Of a stretch of 64,000 nt of DNA, positions 25,721-40,000 are shown one piece after another. This DNA comes from Hydnum rufescens UP504. Taxonomy: Eukaryota > Basidiomycota > Agaricomycetes > Cantharellales > Hydnaceae. Each line of letters starts with the position of its first letter. The first letter of the stretch is position 1. Below the pieces are notes generated by a model that made no database searches, was not told the origin of the DNA, and worked only from the letters and a program-made list of their open reading frames with translations. The position numbers were made by a program, and so were the translations under genes. Location of the stretch: assembly GCA_014904985.1 (NCBI GenBank), contig MU128955.1, positions 140,892 through 204,891 of the forward strand. Reading direction: 5' to 3'.

Positions 25721-25835
25721 AGGAACGAGCACTGCAGAACAAGAATCTGGGTGGCACAGTCACACAGAGAGTAGTTCGTAGCGCGTTTCGACTGGCGGCA
25801 CATTCCGATCGTCTCTTACGCCGCTTCTCCAGCCC

Positions 25836-27786
25836 ATGGCAGATCTCAAGCCAGACGCTGACGGCTTTTTTCACGCTGCGTCTTCAGCACCCACTCAGAA
25901 TTCGGATGGGTCCATTCCGGAGACCAAAACAGAGGTCAAAACAGGCGATCTCACCGAGTCCAAAAATGAAGATGCACCACAGTCCGGAGGTAGGTTCATT
26001 CCTTGCTTTTATTCTATCTTGGGGGGGCATGCTTTAATTTATCCTGGATATTATGCAGCCTCTGCACTATTGAAATCTACCTTTGAAGTCACGGTTCGGG
26101 CACCGTTCATCACGTTCTACCAAAATGATCACAAACACCCTCGTATTCTCCCGTTCTAGGTGACCTTGGCAGATCAGCAAGCCGATCCCAACTCGCCTCT
26201 TTATAGCGTTCAGACGTTTGAGCAATTGGGGCTGTGGGTAAAGGCCCTCTCTTTTCTTTCTTTCTCTGACGGCCCATCGATACTCGATCAGTCATGAAGA
26301 TCTCTTGAAGGGTATATATGCGATGAAGTTTCAAAAGCCCTCCAAGATCCAAGAGCGTGCACTGCCGTTATTGCTGCAAAATCCGTGCGTGGCTGTCGTA
26401 GGCTCGAGTCATAACTGTAAATTAACTCTGCAGTGTAGTCCACGAAACATGATTGGACAATCTCAATCTGGGACCGGCAAGACGGCCGCATTCGTTCTCG
26501 CTATGCTCAGCAGGGTGGATTATACGAAAGAAGCTGTTCAGGTGCGCCATGCTCTGTCCAAATGTGCGCAACGATAGGATTCAGTTCCACATTCATATAG
26601 GCTCTTTGCATTGCCCCATCTCGAGAACTTGCCCGACAAATCATGCAGGTTATTACAACCATGGCCGCATACACAAAAGTCACAACGGGCTACGCAATCA
26701 AAGACGCGGTAGCGAAGGGTGCTAGTCTCAAACAACACATCATTGTTGGCACTCCTGGGACTCTTACCGACTTGATCAGACGACGTAGCATCGACACCGC
26801 ACATGTCAAGATATTTGTCGTCGATGAGGCTGATAACATGCTCGATCAGCAAGGTCTTGGAGATCAGACTCTGCGAGTCAAAAAGTACGTCCACTCTACA
26901 TCAGTCTGCCAAAGCTCTGGGATATATTTTCTTTATATGAAGTTCTGTACCTCGGGATTGTCAAATCGTCCTATTCTCAGCTACGTTTCCAGACTACGTC
27001 CGGAACTTCGCGAATAAATTTGCTCCAGCAGCGAACGAGATCCGCCTGAAAACGGAAGAGCTATCTGTGGAAGGCATCAAGCAGTTTTATATGGACTGCA
27101 AGAACGAGGTCCACAAATATGAAGTGCTCGTGGAGTTATACAGTCTATTAACAATAGGACAGAGCATAATCTTCTGCAAAGTTCGTCTTCCGACCCTTTC
27201 ACGTCTCTGGCAATATCTAACTTATTTCCGGGTATACAGAAAAAGGAGACAGCAGACGTCATCGCTCAACGGATGATTGACCAAGGGCACCAAGTCTCCT
27301 TGCTGCATGGAAGTAAGGACCCCGTCGAAAGGGATCGGGTAATTGACGAGTTTCGCGACGGGAAGTCTAAAGTCCTCATTACCACGAATGTCGTCGCTCG
27401 TGGTATCGATATTCCTCAAGTTAACATGGTCGTCAACTATGATATGCCCCTCACTGTGGATAATCGTCCTGATCCTGAGACATACCTTCACCGTATTGGT
27501 CTGTGGATATTCATTATTTCAGTTTCATTGTATTCTCAGACATTCTGTAGGGCGGACTGGGCGATTCGGGCGAAGAGGTATCTCGATCAATTTCGTTCAT
27601 GATCGTAGGTCATGGGCGGAGATGCAAGAGATCGAACAAAAGCTCGGGAAAGCCATCGTTCGAGTGAAGACGGATGATTTCGATGAGATGGAGAAGGTGC
27701 GCCCTTGATTCTTCACTCGATTGAAGTGCTTACTTATAGGCGTTGGCGAATAATTTCAGACCTTGAAGCAAGAATTGAAAGCCTGA
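25836..27786 (+). CDS. DBP5: ATP-dependent RNA helicase Dbp5 (mRNA export)
   Basis: The start is [15 protein letters not shown] and the stop is at 27786 after EMEK + [12 protein letters not shown]-box motifs in order are [16 protein letters not shown] (Q motif), [11 protein letters not shown] (motif I), APSRELARQ (Ia), [10 protein letters not shown] (Ib), VDEADNML (II, DEAD), FSATFPDYV (III, SAT), SIIFCK (IV), [14 protein letters not shown] (V) and [13 protein letters not shown] (VI). The lead-in [20 protein letters not shown] and [17 protein letters not shown] are specific to the Dbp5/DDX19 group. Dbp5 remodels mRNPs at the cytoplasmic face of the nuclear pore with Gle1 and InsP6. Several introns are present, and the junctions I checked are in frame. 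It is convergent with the FAS gene, whose stop is 290 bp downstream. Confidence 0.93.
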
Positions 27787-28075
27787 ACTTCACAGCAAAC
27801 CATGTAAACTTGTTCTTAGTATAGCATACCTCTCCCATTACGATTGTTGTTAATGAACCATGAAACACTTCACCCAATTTTCAGTCAACTAGGCATTAGA
27901 TTCACGTCATATCATAACGCCTCTAAGTAGTTTCCCTCTGTGGGAACAAGTATACATGGCAGGTCAATGGGAGAGACAAGAGAAAACGAAAAATATAATG
28001 CGGTATGGAGGAATAAGGAGGTGCGGTGGATGACGAGCGTGAGAATCGTATGCAGCAAAGAGTCGTCGTGGGTGA

Positions 28076-31000
28076 TTATGACGCTTGAGCGAAAGCAATA
28101 GCGATGGTCTAAAGTTAAGGCAAATTAGTCACGTTGGAATCGTCGCTAATGATTGCAGCTTACATCGGAGTGACTGAGAGAAAGAAGTACTTTGGAGATT
28201 CCTCTAGTCTTGGCTGCGGAAAGGGCGTCACCGTGCAGAGTGACCTGTGGCACACCGGACTCGTCGGGAAGAATTTCTATGTCCTTCAAGGAAGCTGCAG
28301 CACCCTTGCTGGCAACACCCAATGATTTGAAGACAGCCTCCTTTCCGACCCATCGTCCGGCGAACGAGGCAGGCGCATTCGGCTGACCACCGCAGTATGC
28401 TATCTCTGCATCGGTGTAATTGCGCGACACGAACGTAGAATTCCAAGACGGTACAGATGAGATCAGCTCTAATTGGTCAAAGAGACGAGAATTAGCAACT
28501 TTGTCATGACTTTGTTTCATTTCATGTACCAACCTTGATCAACACCAATGCCGGCAGTGCTGTTTTCAGTCAATGCCTGGGTAGCGATAGCCAGGTTTGC
28601 AAGATCAGCGGATGGCAAGGTCGGAAGTTTTGAGGGGAAGGAATAATTCCCCGTTTTGTCGAGAGTGGCTCGTGCGAGGGAGTTGAGAAGTACGGGAACC
28701 TCTAACTCGGCTGAGTACGGTGGGTGCTCCTTGATCTGGACAAGGTTATTCGCAATCATCATCTCGCTCATGGCCTTGTAAGAGAGTACCGCCCGATCTC
28801 GGTTCGCGCGACGATACGAGGCATAAAGTGAGGGCTCGAGAGCCCCGAAGAGGAAGCGGGGGTGGAGGATGAGAGCAACGCCCCCCACTTGGCCGAAGCC
28901 GAAGGATGTCTATAATCACGCATCAAAAAACCGTAATGTCCACGAGCGGTTACTTAGAACATACCATGATACCAGCTTTGATACCATCAGTATGGATGGT
29001 CTTCGAGGGGAACAGTAAGTGCTCATGTTGCTTGAGCCTCGAGTCGACGTTACTGGAAAATATACAATGAGATATGTCATAGTCGACGGAGCCGTTTCCA
29101 CTCACTCTGCGTTGCGATTTCCAGGGACAATACCAGTGACTACACTTTGGCACAGCCCAGCGAGCATCCAAGCAGCAGCGCCTCCCTTGGGATGGCCTAT
29201 ATCACACCAACATTAGCACACCAGGTCCAACGGAAGCTGCGGACACACTCTACCTGTGAGACTCTTCTGCGCCATGACAGGAACTGCATTGCCGGAGTCC
29301 TTTGGATCGAAGTGAACACATCATTATATACTGAGGTTTCGTTCTTCTCCTGTTGGATAAGGTGGTCAAAAAGGTGCAGCACTTCTAACATGAAGGCCCG
29401 AAACTGACGTTAGCCTGGGTACTTGTGCCATGAATCGAGACCACGCCGATATCGTCTGCGGTAAGGCCCCACACAGCGAGGGCCCTCCGAACCGGGGCAA
29501 CACGAGGGTCTTGACCTTCGAGCATACCGAAAGTAGCCAGAGCATCCTTTTCTTGACGGACGGCTTCGCTCTCGATCATCGCAACGCGCTCTCGCAAGAA
29601 TTCCTCTGAGCGAACCGGTTGGAGAGCAAGTTCGTGCTTCAGCAAGTCATGTTCATTTTCAATCCATTGGGCAATTTGTTTTCGTCGGAAGGCAAGTTGG
29701 CGGGATCGGTAGGCGACATCTAAGATAGGAAGGTCTGCCTTCGACTGCACTTGGCGACCTATGGTCAAGACGCCTTTGCCGGGGGCAGGGATCGATCGAC
29801 CAGCCTTGTCACTGAAATAGACAATATCAGTACCATTGAGTCGATAACATAAATAAAGATTACTGACGAAGAGGTAGAAGTGAAAGCGACAATGCCGCGG
29901 ATAGCCGCCCCCGTCTCAAGCGCGGTCTTGGCACTCATGATGACTTGTACACCACAGCCTTGAGCTTCCAAGAACTGATGATCACATGTAAGTCTCCAAA
30001 CGTCAAAAAAAACGCTGCATCGTACCCCATCTCTGGTGCTACTTGTTGGTCGGGAATGTTCGTTGGGCTCCCGACCCATGGCGAACTCGGTCAATGAATT
30101 GCTCGTGGCACCCATATTAGCAAACTCAAACGAGCCCTCCTCGCTGAAATCATCATAACCACCAGCGATCATGACCTTGGCTTTACCGGACAGAATGGTG
30201 TCACAAGCGATTTCAAGTGATTGCAAGGCCGTAGCACTGGGGAACGGAATAAGTGAATCAAGATGCAGACGATCCAGCACCGCAACTCACCAAGCTCCGA
30301 CCGGAATCTTGATGGGTCCACTAGATGATAACAGCAACAGATTGACCCAGCCCGCAACGCTGTTGATGAAGCTAAGAAACAAGATTAGGACACAAGTGCT
30401 ACTGTGAAAGTGAAAGGAAGCCTACGTTTCCTGAAGAATGTCCTTCTGCACATCCTTCTCCTCTCGGCGATCCCTGAACATAGCTGAGAGACTCTCCATA
30501 CCACCCATACCACTGCCAAGACTAGTGCCGACCTCGGACGGATGCACGTACTTATACAATTCATACGGATCGGTGAAACCGGCCATGGCGAGAGCCTCCG
30601 CAGTGCAGACCAATGCCCATAGAGCGGTACGGTCCGTCTGGGAGACAATTTCAGGGGGAATACCGTAACGGCCGGCATCCCAGCCAGTAGGCAACTGACC
30701 AGCGACGAGTCGATTGAATGAAACGGCCTTCGGAACAAGAATTCGAGCACCCTTCTTGAACCGAACACACCATTCGCCGGAGGCCTGAGCCCAAGCGTCG
30801 CACTTGTCACCGTGCTGGAGCTTGAATCTCTGGGCTTCTTCCTCGGATACCTCCATGGCTTCAAGATCGTGCGTTAACTCGACTTCCTGATTGAAACCCT
30901 TCTTCTTCGGGTCATATCCCTTGAAGAGTTCTGGCTCTGTAGGTGCAAAGTCAGCCATCTAGTCGTCACGGTTGCAAATATCACTGACCAATTAGTCGGA

Positions 31001-34000
31001 TGCCAGAGTGAGCGAGAATTTCCCTCTCGTATCTCGGCTTAACGTCTTTATCGTCCACGGGCTCACCGGTCTTCGCATCGACCCAGCCAACGTAGAGATT
31101 GCCGTTCTTGAGCTTCCCGTCAAAGTGCTTGATATAACCCATGATCCAGGCCATTTCAATGCAACCTTCGATAGTAAACTCGCCGCGAGCCTCCATCTCC
31201 CAGCGCGTGCGAGAACTACCCCAGGGTCCGACTTCGGCAAATCCGGTGACGACAAGGACTTTATCCAGATCGAAGAGGCCCTGTAGGCGATTAAGGTCCG
31301 CGAGTGATTCGGGGGACTCCAACTTCGGGAAGTCGAACTTGAAGTTGGCACGAGGCGTGACGGGAACTCTTCTCATAACGTTCTCAGCCTCAGAACCGTT
31401 AATAACTTGGAAGTCCGCCGCATTGTCCCGAGTAATGGAACGTCGGAGGGTGCTCTCAGCATTTATCTCCAAGCGGACTCTGGTCATAACATCAGCAATA
31501 TCGGGAATGCGATCCATCCCGCCGTTGAGGTCGGCCCAGATAGGTTCAACCTGAGTGATGCTGAACAGGAGTGGATGCATCAGGCCAAGGATATTGAAAG
31601 CCATCTCTTTCGCAGAGAATGTACGGGCGCCATGAGCTTCGATCTGCTCAGCAACCGTGTTGATCGGCGTCATAAGCCCTGTCCCACGTGTCCAACTGAA
31701 ACAAAAATTAGGACCAAAAATTATCGTTCACATAAAGGAACTTACCCAATGACCGCGCCCGCAAGACCTAGGTATTCGCCCCAGCTTTCGGAGCTCCAGC
31801 GAGAGAAGAGGGTTTCCAGCGATATCTTGGATTCGGAGTACAGACCATCGTTGCCGAAAGTACCGTGGTTAGGAGAGAGGGGTAGGATGACTTGAGTGGG
31901 TCGAGTGACGAAGTTATGGCTGGCTTTCTTCGTCTTGACGGCACCCAGAAGGCGAAGGAGGTTCACGAGCATGGCGCGATGGGCAAGTTCAGACTTGTCA
32001 TCAATACCGTCAATTTCACGACCGTTCTCTGGGATGGCGGCAAATGGGAGGATGTAATCAAGATCGAGGTTGAGGGTAGAGTAAATGTAGTTCACGAGAG
32101 CGTCTACATCTTGCTTCGACCCCTGATTGAACGGAACCACAGTAAGAGCAGATCCTCTGCTGCCGAACGCCTGGAAGAGGCCCTGATAATATTCCACAGA
32201 TTCGCGGCTATACCTCGAAGTTGTGATGACAACATGAGCACCACCAGAAAGCAGACCTTTGACGATCTCGACACCGATCGAACCTTTGCCAACTCCAGTT
32301 AGCAGTGCATTCTTGTCCTTGAAGGTCGTGCCGGATGTAGCAATTTCATTGAGAACGTCGAGATATACGCTGGTCAAGTTGCTAGAGTACTCCCAGTTTG
32401 GACCAGCTTTGCGCTTGAGGTGAAGGAGAGGAATTCGGTCCTCAGGTAGGGCGGTGGGAGGTGTAGATATTTGAGGTCGGAGGAACTGCGAAGAAGATCG
32501 ACGAGTCCGATGGGAAGTTCTTGAACGCGCCTCCGAAGGGTTCTTCTTCAGCGAACGAACAACGCCATCGTAAAGCGCCTTGATCCGGTTCTTCTGCTCT
32601 TGACTAATCTCCGGCTGCGACTTGACGACGTTCCACAGTTTGAGAACGTCATCTTGAACCTTTTGGATATTGACCGCGCCGGGTGTCGCACCACCCATCG
32701 CCATCTCCTCGACGTACGCCTCCAGTTTACGAACATTCTCGCGAACAACCTCCGTGTAGACGATATCGCCTGCAGGTGTCACCTCCGTGCGAGGAGCGGT
32801 GGGGAACGTCACTGAAGCCACGCGCAGTGTTAGTGTTGTTTACCCATAACAAGAAATCGCACGTACCGTCTTTGTACAACGGAGGATGTCCGACAGCCTC
32901 CCGGCAGTTGTTAATGAGTTGTTGGCCGAATTCTTTGCCCAGCCGGTACGTTTCTCCACGACCAGGATCGCAACGATCAACGTAGTACTGCATGTACTCC
33001 AAGAGAGATCCGTCGGCACGATTGATAATCGCAATACACCGGGCGGTGATCTCGCGATCAACAGTAGAGATACGGCCATGCAAAATATCGTACCACATGA
33101 TGAGAGCGTCCTGTCGAACCCAGTTCCAAGAGGAATCGAAATGGCGAGCCTTAAGAGGCTCGAAGACCGGTTGAATACCATTGATGTAGGCGTCACCATG
33201 CTCGCGGTTAATGGCATCCAGCTTATCTTGGAGTGCCTGCACGTTAGATTTCTCATTGTTCGCAGTACGTGCTCCCTCGCGTGGATCCAGATCGAGATAG
33301 CGCATGTACAATTCGACTTGGCGTCTTGCGAACTCGTGTTGCTCCGCCTGGAATTTAATAAACTCTTCGCTATTGATGACAGCACCACCGCCACCACCAC
33401 CACCTCCAGAGGCGGCACCAGACGACAGTGAAATCCCAGCTTGCTGGGCGTATGCTGCAACGACGGCATCCAACCAAGTCTTGGCTTCGGCTTCTGATCC
33501 AAGACGCTTAGGAGGCTCGACAGTCAGACCAAGGAGCAGTACACCATCGGAACGCGAAGGACCCAATCCCCAGGTCTTAGTAAGGTAGGCTTTAATGGCG
33601 CTCAAATTAAAGCCACCGGGCATCTTGCCTCCAATGAGGCGAGAAATCAGGCCAGTGGTGTGCTTGCCGAGAGCACCAGAATAACCAGTACTGAGTGACG
33701 ATCCAAGCTCGTCCAGGGGCAGCTCTTCTCCCTTCTCCGGGGCGGATACGAACTCAAGATTGAGATCACCAAGGATCTCATTCTGGAGGGTCGACTTCCC
33801 GCCAACGAGGTCTTTAATAGACTTCGAGAGAGGAATCTCCTCGACCTTCTTTTTAAGTTTCTGGGCAATAATGACGCGAAGGGTGTCGAGGGCTTTGAGG
33901 GGTTCGTCTGCGATGGAAGCAACAGGACCACTCGACAGCGCAGGTGCCACAACAGCAGCTGCGACGGGAACGGACGCAGTGCTGGCTGTTGTGGCAGGCG

Positions 34001-37000
34001 AGTCCGCAGCTGCGTCGGTATCAGCAGCCGCTGCTTCATCCTCGAATTGGTAGTAGATCTCCTTGGTATTCTTCGCATGGCAGTAGATTACGCGAGTGCG
34101 ACTGACGGAATCATCGGATGCCTCGTACTTCGCCTTGAGAGTTCGAGTGGCCATGCCAGTCAGAGTAGGACCCGGTCCGAGCTCAATCAGTCGCTCGAAA
34201 TGATACTGAGAGAACAATAAGTCCTGCGTCTCAATCCACCGGACGGGGGAGGCGAATTGATAGGCCAACAGTTCTACAAGGATAGTATATGCGAGGTTCT
34301 GGCGTTGTTCGAGACTGGTCCAGTTATCACGTTCCCAGTTCTTCAGGACCTTGTCAAGACGAGGAGACGAGGTCTGATCATAGATGATCTGGGCATATTC
34401 CCGAGAAATTTCGAAGGGCTTGGCAATTAGGTTGGGAATGTACTTGCCGACGAGGAGATCGGGGTTCAGGTGAGCGGAGTTAATTTTTTTGGAGAGATCT
34501 TGATAATCGAGATGGTTATTATAAGAACTGGATCCGAGTTGCTTAGCAGGACTTACAGGCTCGGAACGGCATGACACCCGCCCAGAGGTATCGAGAGTGG
34601 AATGGGACATCAATTCCAGGGAGTGGGATGGTGGCGAAGCCACGCTCGAGGACAATGTAGCCATCGTCGGCCTCTTGCTTCTGGCGAGCAGCCTTAATGC
34701 AATTGTCGACTATTTCTTGTAGCATTTCTTTGACCCGATCGACGGAATAGGTCTTCGTAAGCTGCGACCAAGTATTAGCCGAAGGGAAGAAAAGGGGTTC
34801 TGAAAGAATAGCACCTTCTGGATATCAATATTCTCCTTCTTGAGATAGTTGAGAACGTTCGTGAGGGATTGAAGGGCCAGTAAGTCTCCAGCGCAGACGT
34901 ATTGAGATCCCTGTGAAACCAGTACATGAACTACGAGCACGACGGTAGCAGCGTGAAATCGCACCTCAACATTATAGTTTACGATCTCCAGAAGGACGTT
35001 ACTACGACGGGCAATGACCTCAACAACTTCACGAAGAGCCGCCTCATTGAAGGTCTTAGAGATGCGACTAGGGTTCACAGCACACATCGCATAATTAGAC
35101 CTGTTATGAGCATCACGTTCCACGGCACGTTGCATGGTAATACCACGATAGAACACGACATCAACGAGAGACGAAACCGGGAGGACATCAGCGATAGACG
35201 CAAGGGCAGAGTACTCCCCGAGTGAATGACCGGCGAACGCGCAGTTTGGCTGCACCAGGCCTTTAGAACGCATGTCATCGAATGCAGCCTTCTCAGTGAC
35301 GACGAGGGCGATCTGCGCGAACTGAGTAGCGAAGAGCAAACCGCTAGGATGGCTGAATGTATACTTCGGAGTGCGATTGTTGATATCGGCGAACAGAGGG
35401 AGAGTCTTGACGTTACCATCCTTATCCATGGTGTCATAAGTCATGTCAATGTAGCGTTGACGAATTGCTTGGCCCTTAATTCCACCGAAGTGAATAGTTT
35501 TCTCCTTGGGATTTTGCTTGACCAGCTCGATAATCGAGAACCCATAAACGGCGAGCAAGTGTTCGTCGGCACCGTCCCAAACAGCCCGAGCCGCGGGGGA
35601 GCTGCCGTACAAATCCATGCCCATACCTGGTTCCTGGGATCCTTGACCAGTAAACACATACACAGTCGGGGGCTGGGCAACCTCGGTAGTGCCCTGGATT
35701 ATCTTATCGCCTCGTTGGTTCGTAGTTTCCACCTTTACTACCATATTGCCGTCCTTCATGCCAATGTGGGAGAGCTTTACTGATACTTCGTCGCCAGGAA
35801 GAACCATCCCGACAAAGTCGACATCATACCTAACAGGACAACATTAATTAGGGTACGGTATCGGGGAAGGTGCATTTAGTCACTGACGAGAGAACTCTGC
35901 TTGGCTTTCCTTGGGCGACAATAGTCTCCACATACTTACGTGTAGCAGCAGACGACCACATGCCATGAGTAATGGTGCCTGGTAGGGAAGCGTAATCGGA
36001 GAAGTATGGATTAATGTGGATAGGATTGAAGTCCCCAGAGACTTTGGAATACGGCTCGTTTGTCGCAGGAGCGATGAATGTCGAGGGTGCTGAAGTAGTC
36101 GTAAGAGAATAGGGGGTTTCGAAGAGGGCTGGTTTCCCTTGTACTTGACCATGACGTTGAAGGTAGGCAACGACGGGGTTTCCAACCGAAATACCGTTAC
36201 TGTATTCAACAGTGGCAACAGGGACCAAAGTCTTCAACTGATTGCGCACATAGACACGCCCGATCACCGCAATCGACGAGAATGTGCTCTTGTCTTTGTA
36301 GACAAGCTCGGATTGCACATGGAAGACAAGGTGGGTGCCAGGAAGGAGAGGCTGAGCATCATTTCCCCAGTCGAACCATTCTTTAGATTGGAGCACGCCA
36401 ACTGCAGCCGCATCCACGAGCGACACAATATATTCAGGTTCGTCAACGATCTCGAACGTGTTGTCATAATCGGTGAATCGACCGCGATATAAGAACGAAG
36501 AGTTGACCTCGATGACGGGCTCCGCACCTCGCAGGACGCTGCCCTTCACCTTCACAGTCTTCCCAATATCGCTATTGATAACCGAAACAATTCGAGCTTC
36601 TGCCCTGCAGACATCTCCAGCTTTCAAGGGGCGAGCGGAGTTGACTGCGCGGAATCCATTCGATAAGTGAACCAATTTTAGCAGGTCACCATCTATCAAA
36701 TCTGGGAAAATGGCTCGCATAATAGCCTTGAGAATCATTGGTGAGAATAGAATGCAAAGCGGCAGTGAATAACCATACCTGCCAACCGGTAACGATGGCG
36801 AAGTCCATAGGCGCCTCGACTTCCGCATTCCGTGCCCTCTTGAATAACTCGCCTTGATTCCCAATGACAGAGCAGAAGCGCTCAACGGTGGCAGCATCGA
36901 TAGTAACTTCAGGTCCGACGAAGGTATCGCGAATGTCGATATTGGGCAAAACTTGACTGTCTCCAAACCACAGTTTCCAGTAAAACTCCTTGATCCGTCT

Positions 37001-40000
37001 GTTACGACCTTCCACAATTTCATGAATAGGAGCGAAACCTTGCTCCGGGCGGTACTCAAAGATGAACGAAAGAGGAACGGACGTGTCGGTCCTGTCTTCG
37101 TAGACAATAACGGTGATAGTGTTAGATGCTCTATCGAACTTCACGGATACGGCCTCGAATGTGGATTTATGGAGGCCGTACGAGCGAGCGGCACCCACTA
37201 TTGAAATGGATGTAGGGGCTCCAGCGTCGTAACTGATGGTCACGCGTTGATGGGCGCGAGGAGTGAAGAGGCGTTTCAGCGGATTAGCCTGATATCCACT
37301 ACCATGCACAATGTTTGTAGATCGAAGCAGAGCACGTAGCCAAGTAACCGAGGCTCCGGAAAGAGTCTCTAGCCAATCCTCAGTCGGAGGGAGAATCGAT
37401 CCCAGCGTGTACACGACGTTGTCATTGGCAGCAGTGACGTCGATACCGTAGGTCGACGCGAGGCGAGTATCGACATTAGGAAGGTGAAGCACCAATGTAA
37501 TCGATATACGGTACGTTGGCCTCATCCCCTCCATAATAGCGGTCGAGTAACTTCTTGATGAGAACCGACTCGACGCCGCCGAGCATGTCCTTGATAGGGC
37601 GGTTTGCAACCTTGGAATGCCTAGCAGCTACGGGACCTTGAAGAATGCAGACGCGCTGAGGGTCCTGATCGAAGACCGCATCAACGTCCTCAGCATACCA
37701 CAGAGAGTCCTAAAAGAGTAAACGTCAGGCCGGAGAACTCGGATCTAAGAAATGATTAAACTTGCCTTCTTGAACCACACCTCAAAATTGGCATCGAGAA
37801 TCGGGATGAAAGGCACCGGTTTCTGGCCTGGGCGCTGGGCAATTGACAAGAAATATGCTTTGTCCTCCGCAGCCAACAACTGGTCGCACGCTCCTGGGTA
37901 GGTCTTGAAGAACGTTTCCAAGAATGTAGCGGGATCGTCAAGAGCGGAATAGGATTGAAGGATGGACGTCTTGGATTTCCCATTAACGCCTGCAAAACGT
38001 TCCTCAACGCGACGAAGCCAATCTCCGAGAAGATTACGAAGAGAAATATCGATCCATCGTGTTTGATGGGCGACAAACATAAGCCTGACCAGGCGAAGCA
38101 CCGTCTCCTCATACGTGAGGTCACCGAGATCCTTCACGGGGGTTCCATCCTTCTTTTGGGCAAACCAAGGCTTCGCGAAATCCTTGTTCAGTTTCGAAAT
38201 GACAGAATCCGCGTTCTGCGCTAGCCAGGCAGCACGTTTATCCTTGGGGAGTTTAAATACTGAGTTTTCGAACTCCTTCCAAAGTTTGACGCCGCGAGTC
38301 GCGACCTTGTGGATAGGTTCACCAAGCTCGGATGATACGGTCAGAACGCCACCAGTCTCAGCCTTGTACGATCCCTCCCATTTATCGTCACTGACGCCAG
38401 CTGCTTGGACAATCAGTTGCTTGACGGACTCGCTCGTGTGTGCCTCTTTGGCGACCATAGCCCAGCTCCCAAAGAGTATGCCGATCGAAAGGCATTGCCT
38501 GGACACCATAATCATTCACCGACCAATCGCCAGTGATATACGGCCATGTCTCATCGCCATCTCCAAAGCCGGATCCAGCGACTAGAGAAATATTAGGGTG
38601 TTGACGAATTGCACCATACGTGAGCAGGATGGGCTGATGGAAGTCTTCGTATGAGTGGTGACCACCGGCGCGACCACCAGTCCATTGAAGAATAATCGGG
38701 AAATCGGGATTAGCGGCGGCAATGGCGACAACTTGGCGGATGCCATCGACGGAACCAGGCTTGAAGGCGACGTGCTTGATGCCAGCATTACGGAGACCTC
38801 CAATGATCTCAGCGGCCTTCTCCGTGCTTGGAATACCAGCAGCAACGCAGAAACCTTCGATAGGAAGACCCTCGCGCTTCAGCTCTTGCCACAGGGGAAA
38901 CTGGAATCCGAATTGGCGCGGATTGATATATAACGAATTAAGTGTAAGGCCGACACCCGCAGGGATCTGGGCCTGAATCTCGGCAACCTTGGCGCGCACA
39001 GCGGCAGCATTGTAATGTCCACCACCATGCCAACTCCACGTGGAAGCCAGCACTTAAGATAGCGCTGACGAATCCAGCCTTAACCGTGGAGGGGGTCATA
39101 CCAGCAACCATGATTGGCGGCTTCCCCAACAGCCGGGAAAAGGGTGTGTCTATTTGAATCCTCCCGTCACTACGGAAGATGAATGACAATCAGATACCTT
39201 GTCGAGTCGCCCAAGGAAACCTTGCTCACCGAGTCTTGACAAGACCTGGAGTCCATTTCTTCGACCACCAGTCCTCGTACTTGACGTTCTTGGCGTCATA
39301 AACTTCAGCACTGCCCTTGCCCTTCTCACCAAGAACAATAACACGAACACCGCGTCCTTCAAGGTTCCGCGAGGTGAGGGGACCGATCCCACTCAGACCC
39401 CCTGGACCGAAATCGAGAGCGTGGGTCGCGGTCTCAGGGAAGTTGGTTGCCCTCGACCAAAAAATAGGCAGAGTGAAGACTTGGTCACAGAGGGAACGTG
39501 TAAGCGACGAACGAAGAGAACGAAGATCGGATCCTATGAAGAAGGGTCAGTGACACCGCAGGAAAAAAAATCTAACGCTTTAAAACGTACCATCTTCGGT
39601 GTGGTAGACGGGGATTTGAAGCTCAGACGGGCTCCAGAGTTCCTCGCCGGCCAGGTCAATATCCAGAACCTTGTCGCTCGCACCGATGAGGTAGTCACTG
39701 TGATACGGAACGTTCACGAGTAGGAAGCGTGTAGAAAAAACTGTCTTGCGTTGGGAAAACGGAACCTTGCTCTGATCCAAACCGGTGGGCGCGCGGATCT
39801 TGCGAAGGGCAGTGACAAGACCGTAGAGAGCACGACTCGGGCCAGTGACAACAAAATTTTTGGGACCGTTGTTTAGCGAAACGAAGAGTTTAGAGTTGGT
39901 CGGCAGGTGCGAATTGGTACTATCGATGTGCACCTTGAGAGCCTTGAGAGTGAGGCCTGACACAGCTAACATGGGCGTAGGGGTGCCTTCGCCTCCTTCG

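Noticed and set aside
30422..30958. [15 protein letters not shown]... as the start of a separate ketosynthase gene.
   Set aside because: That ATG lies in an intron: splicing gtcagt...ctacag joins SGIRLI to [10 protein letters not shown] in frame, so it is internal to FAS.
32727..32821. A separate alpha-subunit gene starting at [13 protein letters not shown].
   Set aside because: The upstream exon splices in frame (PLYKD + [10 protein letters not shown]). The true alpha N-terminus lies further upstream, within the same ORF as the beta C-terminus.
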